Assembly: GCA_019915135.1 (NCBI GenBank)
Contig: JAHLMK010000006.1
Span: 434,001-498,000, forward strand
Length of the DNA stretch: 64,000 bases
Origin: Strobilurus pachycystidiatus
Lineage: Eukaryota; Basidiomycota; Agaricomycetes; Agaricales; Physalacriaceae
Direction: 5' to 3'
In this document: positions 55,671 through 64,000 of the stretch, piece after piece
Layout: each line of letters opens with the position of its first letter
How positions within the stretch are numbered: position 1 is the first letter of the stretch
The notes under the pieces: generated by a model
Told to the model about the DNA's origin: nothing
The model's input: the letters and a program-made list of their open reading frames with translations, nothing else
The model's database searches: none
Translations under genes and position numbers: made by a program

Positions 55671-56215
55671 AGTACCTGCTCCTGCCTGACCTGCTCGTTG
55701 CCCGAGAGAGAAGGGGTTCACTAGTGGATCAATCACTGAGAGCACCAAAAGCACTGGTCAGGCCCATGCTGGGCCGATGATGTGGAAGGGTAGAAGAATA
55801 CAATTGGCTGCAGGTTCATCGCAACATTTCGGATGGAATCTGCGAGTAAAGATGCCGTCGACCATGGCTCCACGTACTCAAAGGTGATTCATCTCACGTC
55901 GGTGTGGTGCTGAGTAGACTAGACAAACCGAAGTGTGTTGTGGTACATTTTGACTCTCTCGGAGAAGGCAGAAGGAAGACTACATGGTCGAAGTAGCGAA
56001 TATTGATCAAATATCGCTGACGAAATTGAAGCCGATCCGACCTGATCGGACTATGGTTCCAGGTTCGTCTCGTGGCGCGTCTCTCCACCCCATGTGTTCT
56101 GACTCTGACTGACAGTGCTCATAGTAGGTGGTGCCACAGCGGTTGAAACAGACATATCCACGTGTACATGACATGACTTTTCAGCCTGATTGGTGAAGCC
56201 TGAGGTTCGCAGTAC

Positions 56216-58538
56216 TCAAGCAGCAGCGAAGAACGCGAGGATAGCCCCAACAGCAGCCATCCCACACAACCCAGCCCCAAATCTCACCCTTCTCTCCTTA
56301 AAGTTAGCCTTTAGCACATGCTCCCACCTTCCATCTTTCCCACTCCACTCCCACTCATCCCACCGCACCTTGCGCATCACCCACCACATGTACGACCCCG
56401 CATACGGCGAGGCACCCACCAGCCGCCCATCTATGCTTCCTCCCCGGCGCAGCCAAGTCACGGTGTCGTTGAACGTCGTGCGACGCAAGTCTACTTGCAA
56501 CTGCGCGTTGAAGGCGTCTGTGGCGGTGTGCGTGGGCGCGAGGGTGGAGAGGTCCCTGGCGATGATGGGGGCGAGGAGCTGCGCTATGTAGTTCACCTGG
56601 ATGCTCGTTGGGCCAGAATTTACGAGGAAATGCAAGTCGGAGACTCACGTGGAGTTCGATCATGAACACCATATCCGTGGCGTGGTTGACACTGTTGTGG
56701 CCTGCGAATCTATGATTAGTCGAAGCGAAGGATGGATCACTGGCAGATGTGTGGGTTTGTACCAGTGATCATAAAGAAGTTGGGAAACCCCGGGACAGCG
56801 ACGCTTCGGTAGGTGTATGGCCCGTCGTGTGCATCGTAAAACTCCTTGACGCTCTGCCCGAAGGGTCCTCGGACGTCGATGAAGATGTCATCCTGCCAGT
56901 GTTCGAGCATCAGTACTAATTATAAGAGAAGAGACTGATTCCTACGGCAATACACCCAGTCGCAAATACGATAACGTCGAATGGGAGTTTCTGGCCTATC
57001 ATCAAATCAGCATGAGGAAGTAAGACGAGAGAGGTACATGGCATACCTGTTCTAGTAACAACACCATCCCGCTCCACGCGTTTGATACCGTCCCAGTTGA
57101 GATTGAGGTTCGGCCGATGCAGTGCAGCAAGGTAGCCTGTATCGTGGATGAGGCGCTTCGCTCCCAGGGCTTGGTAATGTTTTTGTGAGCGCAAAGTCAT
57201 TTGAGAGACAGACAACGCGTACTGTACTTGGGCACCATACGGTCAGCATATTCAGCGGGGGCGGTTCGAAGAATGTAGTCCCTGAACGACTGTGCGTAAG
57301 CTCAGGTTTTGAGTTAAATCTTCCGATATGAGATTCAGACCTTCGTCAACATGGGATGGAAGACCCTCGTGACTATGATAGGCCAGAAGACGAAGAACTC
57401 CCACTAGTATCGACGATGAGAAGAGATGCATGGTGTGCATGCAGGCAGCAAGCTTACCTTGAACCAGACGCCGAACCGAGCTAGCCGAGTGCAAAGTGGG
57501 ACGTAGCGATACAGGAAGCGTTTGAGGGGACCGAATCTCTCCAGGGTCTGGTATATCGTGGTGAGTGAGTTGCTGATGACATTAGCGACAGGATGGCTTA
57601 CAGAGGGAACGTACCAGTTTGGCGAGCGAACGAATTGGACGACGTCTACGCTGAGATCTTCTGAGATGTGTGTAAGGAGCTGGGTACTGGATGTCATTGA
57701 GTAGGGTCAGATAGTAAATGAGAGGCATTGCACATACGCTGAAGGCCCTGTGCCAACGACGGCTACGCGTTTACCGTTCAAATTACATTCGTAATTCCAC
57801 CGTGAGCTATGGAACGAGGTCCCCTGGAAGGAATCCAGGCCAGGGAAAGCGGGGATGATGAGCTTGTCGGACATGGTGCCTGTCGCTGTGATGATAACCT
57901 TCGCGCGCGTTTGCTCGTGTCGACTACTAGTACCAGTCATGTCCTGAGCCTGAGCCTCTGTGGTGACGAGGTAATTCTCCGTGTCCGGATCCCAATGCGC
58001 CGCCACGACGCGGGTGTTGTAGACGATGTGCTTCTGGAGGTCGTACTTGCGGGCGATGCTCCGCCAGTATGCTTGTATCTCCACACGCGAGCCGTGTGAG
58101 AACTTCCAGTCGTACCGTAGCTCGGAGGAGTGGCTGTATTTGTTGATGCCTGTGTCTGAAAGGCTGCCCTGCGAGGGTGAATGGAATGAGGCAAAGGAGC
58201 TGTAAGAGGGGAGGTACCGGAAACAAATCGCTCTAGACTTTTGTCAGATATTGACTAGACAGATGTGTATGGAGAAGTACTCACTCTCCATGTCCCGCCT
58301 AGTTCCGAAGACGCTTCGTATATCTAGTCAAGACACAGTAAGAGATTGCGAGTGCAAACATAAAGGAACTTCATCACCGTGAAATCGTCAAAACCCGGAA
58401 AGGTCTTTCGGAGTGCCATGCCCATTGAGATGCCAGCCATTCTGAGAGCGAGGATTGCATGAGCCGCAGTATGTAGATGATGTTGGTGACAGACCCAGCG
58501 CCAACGATCACTATTCTTTGAGTTCGGTGTTCGGCCAT
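56216..58538 (-). CDS. FAD-dependent monooxygenase (Baeyer-Villiger/FMO type)
   Basis: Multi-exon. The start at 58538 gives [15 protein letters not shown]; after an intron [12 protein letters not shown] completes the FAD-binding GxGxxG. Then [12 protein letters not shown]. Later [20 protein letters not shown], the signature [11 protein letters not shown] (FxGxxxHxxxW, diagnostic for this class), and the second Rossmann motif [13 protein letters not shown]. The C-terminal part has [29 protein letters not shown], and [11 protein letters not shown]. The last residues form a membrane helix ([20 protein letters not shown]). Uses NADPH and O2; the substrate cannot be told. The stretch after GGTW differs from the usual YPG..cD.p..., so that exon is uncertain. 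Confidence 0.8.
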
Positions 58539-58707
58539 GATGGCAGAGACTCAGACCAGAAGTCGGTCGAGTTTTCAGGAGTCCCAGCATACGCGTGACG
58601 TTCAACGTTATTGGAAGCAAGCCCTCAGTTCACCGCTGATACGTATCGCAAGCACGAGAAGGATGAATCGAAGAAGGGAAATTGACCGACGATGTATACG
58701 TCAATGT

Positions 58708-58900
58708 CTGGTGTGGCGCAGATAGTAAGGACAGGTTAAGTTAGTTGACAGGGAGTGTAATCACAAAGCCAAAATTCTGCACGTCGGATAACAATTGCAA
58801 GAGCGCAGCATGACTTGCTGCATAAGGGAGGCACAAGCAAAGCAGTTGGTGGTCGGCGGACAAGCCGGAAATAGCCGATCCGCCTTGCCTCTTGCCGTCA
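58708..58900. repeat. Dispersed repeat, copy 1
   Basis: From CTGGTGTGGCGCA-ATAG to CTTGCCTCTTGCCGTCA this segment aligns with 60913-61100 in direct orientation (roughly 70-75 percent by eye). The copies flank the isoprenylcysteine methyltransferase-like gene and the hairpin element. Origin unknown. Confidence 0.55.
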
Positions 58901-59203
58901 TGGCGCGCCTTGTTCATGCGGCATGGGACGCCCCCATCATTTCGAGGCTCTCACCTCGCCACTTATTTGAGGAAAGTATTCCGTAAACCTCTAGGCGCGG
59001 ACGCTAAATCGCAACAACGCTCCGCGGACGTTTACACGCTAGACGCTTCTGAGGTGCGCAACTACTAGTCTGGAAATTTCTTTGGAACTAACAGTTTTAG
59101 CTCTAGGAAGGATTAGCCTACGTCTATTTTTTGGACACGATGGAATCTCCTCTTGCTGCCCCTCGGCGTCGACAATGGCGCGTTGGGCAAAGGCGGCGCC
59201 AAT

Positions 59204-59590
59204 AGCTACGTTCAAAGTTGAAACTCTACGATGCTCCAGTGCAAGATTCACGGTGAAGATCTACGCAGGCTCTATGAAAGATTCAGAGCAAAATGGTGAC
59301 GCTTGTTGTCACGGCATGATATTGAGTGATTGTGTTCCCGCGACTTCGGAACCACTTATGATGATTGATACACAACCAGTACATCGGAAATGAGCAAGTA
59401 GTCTTAAAATCAAGATTTGTAAGGTAGCGAACGCCATTGAACGACACATCGGACCAAACAGGCCAGACCAGAAGTTGATAATCACACTTGGTCACAATAA
59501 TAACAAGGTGAATCTTTCGTAGATCCTGCGTGAATCTTCACCGTGAATCTTGCAGTGGAGCATCGTAGAGTTTCAACTTTGAACGTAGCT
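59204..59590. mobile_element. Hairpin MITE with about 70-bp terminal inverted repeats (387 bp)
   Basis: The ends AGCTACGTTCAAAGTTGAAA... (59204-59275) and their near-perfect reverse complement (about 59520-59590) pair over about 70 bp. AAT flanks both sides (59201-59203, 59591-59593), a possible 3-bp target duplication. No coding is seen. Typical of a miniature inverted-repeat element. Confidence 0.72.
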
Positions 59591-59965
59591 AATCTTTCGA
59601 ACACACAGATGCAGTAGATCCTTGCCACTGCCTGAGGCATGTATATCGAACCTCTCAACTCGTGCCATGGCGGAGGTCAAGCCCAAGCACGCTGCCCAGG
59701 GCCCAGCTATCACTGTCAGGTACGCTGGACCTTCGATACGAGCAAGCAAGAATCTCGCTAATAATGCCCTAGTCTCATTAATCAGCGGCTTTTGGACGAA
59801 CAGCAGCTTCTGGATTAATCCGCGCGCCTTCGGGTCAGTACCACTTCGCCTCTCGGGATTCCGCAACGCCTCTCAACTCACGCTGATGCGCCACATTTAA
59901 GACGCTGCTTCGCCTTCTATAAATTCCTCAGTGCGCCCCCTCCACATCCAAAGTCTCAAGGCGCC

Positions 59966-60702
59966 ATGCTCCTCAAAATCGCGCTCCTAATCTGCACAGC
60001 CCTGTCAGTCCAGATTTGCTTGACGTCGCCAAATAGGCCTCCACCCTCCAAAGAGCAGTTCGTTCCACAGCACGACGGCTTCCTCAGGACGAGCGAGATC
60101 ATTGCTCAATGGTTCTTCGAACCGGATGGTGGTGTCAGGTATCTCAAGGTACCTCCTCTGCACGGTATCAGCAACAGCCAAGCTGATTCAGTTCCCAGAA
60201 CCTCTTTTGGCTGACAGCCGCTTTGGAATCCCTACACGTCCTATATCAGCCAGCCTTCCTCCCATCCGTTCCCACATCTTCGTCTGTCCAGGAAATTTGC
60301 GCTGCGGGACTCGCAATGTCGGCCGCATGCTTGCGAGTGCACTGCTATACCGCCCTCGGACGGCTATTCACGTTCCAAATTTCAAAGCAGGCAGAGCACA
60401 AGCTTGTCACAACTGGCGCGTATGCGTACGTCCGACATCCATCATACGTCGGGACATTCCTGGTGTTTGCTGGCGCCTTGCCGCTCTATTTCGATTGGTT
60501 GGTGTCGATGATTGAGTGGTGGAAGGTGGGCTGGGCTGGGTGGATGATGCTTTCCGTGTGGTATGGTGGCGTGATATTGATGCTGGTCACACTCGTTGCG
60601 CGACTGGTCAGCGAGGATGCATTCATGGAGCGGGAGTTCGGGGAGGAATGGAAGAGGTGGAGAGAAAGGGTGCCGTGGAGGCTGATTCCGGGGGTGTTTT
60701 GA
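59966..60702 (+). CDS. Isoprenylcysteine carboxyl methyltransferase (ICMT/Ste14-like), 216 aa
   Basis: Exons 59966-60131 and 60218-60702 join in phase. An N-terminal hydrophobic helix (LLKIALLICTALSVQICL) is followed by more membrane segments. The conserved C-terminal block reads LGRLFTFQ, HKLVTTGAYAYVRHPSYVGT, EDAFMEREFGEEWKRW and WRLIPG, the S-adenosylmethionine and isoprenylcysteine binding region of ICMT. The enzyme methylates the C-terminal prenylated cysteine of CAAX proteins at the ER membrane; in fungi these include Ras-type GTPases and mating pheromones. Agaricomycetes often have several ICMT-like paralogues, so this may not be the main Ste14. Length fits the family. Confidence 0.85.
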
Positions 60703-60912
60703 TTGCTCAAGCAAGTATTGTTTATAGTCGTCGAGTTGCTACTTGCTCCACCGGAGAAGCGATGAGACTCAGAGTGGAGAGAATCTCCGTTGATATCGGA
60801 GACCATTAAGACAAAGTTGTAGGTGCTCTGATGATGTGAACTAGAGGGCAATTCGCCTTTGTAGTCGGATGGATAGACTGGGAAGCATGGACTCTAGTAT
60901 TCATCGTGTTAA

Positions 60913-61100
60913 TTCTGGTGTGGCGCAAATAGTTCGAATCCGTCAATCAGTGGCATTAATCGCAAAGCCAGCCACGGAATCGTTGTACGTTGGATGGAAA
61001 CTGCAAAGTGACAGAAGATATTTAGAGAGAGGAACGAAGCTGGTTGGCGGACAGGATAGCGGCACCGGAAGTAGCCGGACCGTCTTGCCTCTTGCCGTCA
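60913..61100. repeat. Dispersed repeat, copy 2
   Basis: Counterpart of 58708-58900, in the same orientation. Confidence 0.55.
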
Positions 61101-61831
61101 CGCTTGCTTTCGAATTTTCGACATGTCGAATCCCTCAACGCACCACCTTTTCGAATCTCTGGCTCATCAGCAACAGGAGCACCCGTAAAAAAGCGATATC
61201 TGACTCCGCCGACGTCTCCTGCCAGCCTCCAGGATGGATCGGTTTCGGAATCCGTTCGAAGAGCCAGTCGCTCCGAGTAATTGCTTTCTCCATGGCGTCG
61301 CGTAGACTTGTTGGATCAGTTTCCATCACCTTTGAATCTTTCCCCGAAGCCGAATGCACAAATTCGTCCCTCAAAGCCACGTAAGTATGCTAGCTTTATG
61401 TGGACCTTGCGAACGACATTGACATGGCTTGACTGTTGCCGTAGTTTCAGGCCTCAGGACCCAGGTGGTGCCGTTAATCGAGTACGCAATGACAATCACC
61501 TGCCGCTCCAATCATCGTAAGTTTGAATCGAATTCAGTGTCACGTCTTTCAAGATTTCCCCAAGATACTAAAAGGAATCCTCTGGGCGTGAGCTCAGGGC
61601 GCTGTCGGGACGCGCTACCAAGCGGAATCTCGCTAGACCACGCAAAGCAATTTGCGTACATGGTGCGCACACCGGGGCGGCAAGAGGGCCCAACGACCTC
61701 ATCTAACCACGATACGGCCCAGTCGGCACGCTACGCCCTGAACGCTGTCGACCTGCATGGAGGCTGAATGTTCTCTTCGGTTACCCTCTACATCCGATTT
61801 GATACTACTCGCTATCCACTTTACGTTTGTC
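61101..61831. other. Intergenic region upstream of alcohol oxidase
   Basis: An 81-codon minus-strand frame (61380-61135, DAMEKAITRSDWLFERIPKP) is the only stretch that looks protein-like. No family is recognised and it has no clear partner exon, so I do not call it. Confidence 0.4.
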
Positions 61832-61833
61832 CT

Positions 61834-61839
61834 TATAAA
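61834..61839 (+). promoter_or_regulatory. TATA box of the alcohol oxidase gene
   Basis: TATAAA lies 54 bp upstream of ATG 61888, in CCTTATAAAGG. Position and context suit a strongly expressed fungal gene. Confidence 0.6.
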
Positions 61840-61887
61840 GGCCTAAGTTCCGCCGTTAACGTGGACAGGTCCCTTTCTTCCTTCCCG

Positions 61888-64000
61888 ATGTCTGACACGT
61901 ACGATATCATCTTTGCTGGCGGTGAGTATCTTCTTCTGCTGTACAGTTCACGCTAAAATTGCTTATAGGCGGTACCGCGGCCTGTGTAGTTGCGGGACGG
62001 TTAGCCGAGCTGTCCCCATCCCTCAGAATACTGGTGAGGCTTATCCTGAATTGCGATCTTTACGCTCAAGATGGATCCAGATCATCGAATCAGGTCCGCA
62101 CATCGAGAATCTCGACGCCCACGTGCAACCAGCTCGGTTCTTGGCGAATCTTGCAACATCCAAAACGACGTTCCATTACTATGCGTCTCAGCCCAGTGAA
62201 GCAGTTGCCGGTCGTAGTATCATCGTACCCGCTGGGAAGTGTCTCGGGGGTGGATCTGCGGTGAATTGTTCGTACTCGCCCCTTCGCCATTGAGGGAGGG
62301 ATATGTTGACTCTGTTCTGCAGTCATGATGTACACACGCGCTTCTGCATCGGATTACGATGACTGGGAGAAGCTCGGCAATCCAGGTTGGGGTTTCAACG
62401 ACCTCTTGCCGCTTGCGCGTAAGGTTCGATGGTGCTTCCGGTCAATATACCAGTTCATCTACTGACCATGTTCTCATCCTCAGTTGGAGTCGTACGAGCC
62501 ATTTGGTGACGAAGACATGTCGACTCACGGTCTCTCTGGACCTATCCATGTCTCGCCTGGTGGCCACAAGACCGACGTTGGAGAGGACTTTCTCGAGATG
62601 GCCGCCAAGTATGACAAGACTCGCACGTTCGCTAAGGATATCAACGATTTCCGGACCTGCGATTCGTATGGGGTGAGTCTTTGATTGCGCCTCGAAATCG
62701 GCTTAAGCCTAAGATTTGAATCTCCAGCGTTGGGCAAAGTGAGGAGCAACATCACAACGATGTATCCTCTGTTGATCCTTCTTTCCAGATACATCGGACA
62801 CGGTAATGGCAAACGATCAGACGCAGGTCATCAATACATTTACAACCGGGACAAGGCGGAGAACATGACTATCTTGACGGGTAAGCGAGTCAAGCGTGTC
62901 TTGTTCTCCGGGGATGTCGCATGCGGGGTCGAGTGTGTCAATGAGGGCTCTGTGTCGGAGATAACGACCTCCGAGTCGACCTCATTGGAAATCTTCAACG
63001 CTTCGCGCCTGGTAGTTCTGTCAGCCGGGTCCTTCGGATCTCCTGCTATTCTTGAAAGGTATGAGAGGCTATTTCTGGTCCGCAGAGATCGATAACCGAG
63101 TCTTATTGTATAGGTCCGGCATCGGTGCAAAGGCGATACTGGGCAAGTGCGAGACCCCCCAGCTTGTTGACCTGCCTGGGGTTGGCGAGAACTATAATGG
63201 TGAGAAAGTCTTCCTCCGTTAAGCAGTTCAAGTTATTGATGGCCTGGTAACGCAGATCACAATCTTTACACCCCTGCTTTCTATGTGGACGAAAGTACGG
63301 ACTCGATGAACGACCTTTTTCAAAACACCGATCTGGATGCTGTTGCCAGTGAGTCTGGAATGACCTTCTTCCTTTCGCAAGCTAACTGGAAACTCCGCAA
63401 CAGAACACGTCTCCCTCTGGAAAGAGGGTGGGAGAGGCCTCATGGCGCACAAGTTCGTCTCCTTTTTCTGGAGTGTGTAATCGTCCTGGGACTGATACAA
63501 ACCACAAGTGGCATTGACGCTGGCATAAAGATCCGGCCAACCGCAGAGGAAGTCAAGAGTCTTGGGCCAAAATTCCAGGATGTTTGGAAGGCGTTCTACG
63601 AGCCTTCACCTGATAAGCCGCTTCATTGGATTGGGCCTTGCGCTGGGTGAGGTTCGGGCTTGATGAATGAGGGCGTGGCTGAACGACCATTCAGATACAT
63701 CGGGGGGAATCTGCCTTCTCGGAAAGCAATTGTTCTCATCTATTATGCGGTACGCATACGCGACAGCGTTCACTCCGTTAGCTGATACTGAAATCTTTCA
63801 AGGAATACCTCGAATCTCGTGGCCGAGTGCATATCTCGTCGAACGACCCACATGCCCCTCCGGACTTTGATTGTGCCTTCCTCACCCAGTGGGTCGTCAC
63901 ATCTCTATACCCGCACCGGCGCACTTACAATTATGCTCGACAGCGAATTTGACGTCCTCGCAGCGCGATACGCGTACAAGCGCTCTAGAGAGTATGCCCG
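61888..64000 (+). CDS. Alcohol oxidase-like GMC oxidoreductase (3' end outside window)
   Basis: Fourteen exons are visible, including an 11-nt exon (62728-62738); the gene runs past the window end. N-terminus MSDTYDIIFAGGGTAACVVA (FAD-binding GxGxxx), IESGPHIENLDAHVQPARF, AGKCLGGGSAVNFMMYTRAS (GMC signature), DYDDWEKLGNPGWGFNDLLP, ARKLESYEPF. Further on: RSGIGAKAILGKCETPQLVD, LMAHNGIDAGIKIRPTAEEV, DKPLHWIGPCAG, and EFDVLAARYAYKRSREYAR at the edge. This order fits the alcohol (methanol) oxidase branch, which oxidises short alcohols to aldehydes and makes H2O2. In wood- and litter-decay fungi such enzymes supply peroxide. The catalytic His lies outside the window. All visible joins keep phase. 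Confidence 0.85.

Overview
The window looks like nuclear DNA of a mushroom-forming basidiomycete (Agaricomycetes). Its genes are broken up by many short GT-AG introns of about 45 to 70 bp. It also holds KDZ-superfamily (Kyakuja-Dileera-Zisupton) transposases with a CxC2-type cysteine cluster, expanded F-box genes, and basidiomycete-style oxidoreductases. All calls are from reading the sequence; no database search was run.

Layout. 1-4037: gene-poor, decayed flank (tandem duplications, a broken WD40 gene, a frameshifted membrane-protein gene). 4045-18267: KDZ element A (14.2 kb), flanked by the 7-bp duplication GATGTCT. 18333-21157: an intact Ulp1/C48-type protease gene (+). 21360-24377: the 3' part of a minus-strand gene, called M2 here. 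24378-36696: KDZ element B (12.3 kb), flanked by GGACTAC. 36697-37452: the 5' part of M2. 37995-38940: a conserved-looking gene of unknown function (+). 39451-50707: F-box genes, a PPxY mini-protein, gene relics and a TIR element. 51280-51640: a 60-bp minisatellite. 54328-64000: ordinary host genes (single-pass membrane protein, FAD monooxygenase, isoprenylcysteine methyltransferase-like protein, alcohol oxidase) with a small hairpin element between them.

The centre of interest is the pair of KDZ elements. Each end carries two GGTTATAACC-type palindromes 33-34 bp apart, the outer one 33 bp from the tip. Both elements carry the same gene order: transposase (-), a small Cys-containing protein (-), an unknown gene (+), then three unknown genes (-). 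The copies are clearly diverged, yet exon structure is conserved almost to the base: gene 5 has exons of 80/105/385 bp in both, and gene 6 shares a 14-nt first exon plus exons of 404/129/125 bp. Upstream of gene 5 both elements have a 2-4-2 array of YTGGACY units spaced 10-11 bp, with cluster distances of 166-167 and 187 bp, in otherwise unlike sequence. I read this as a multi-gene transposon with its own promoter or nucleoprotein architecture. The roles of genes 2-7 are unknown.

Element B has an open 1054-codon transposase and looks potentially active. Element A's transposase is dead: a solo LTR (4815-5663, duplication AGCGA) splits it, and it also has a 1-bp deletion. Element B inserted into an exon of M2; removing the element and one duplication copy restores the M2 reading frame. 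Element A inserted about 60 bp upstream of the Ulp1 gene start.
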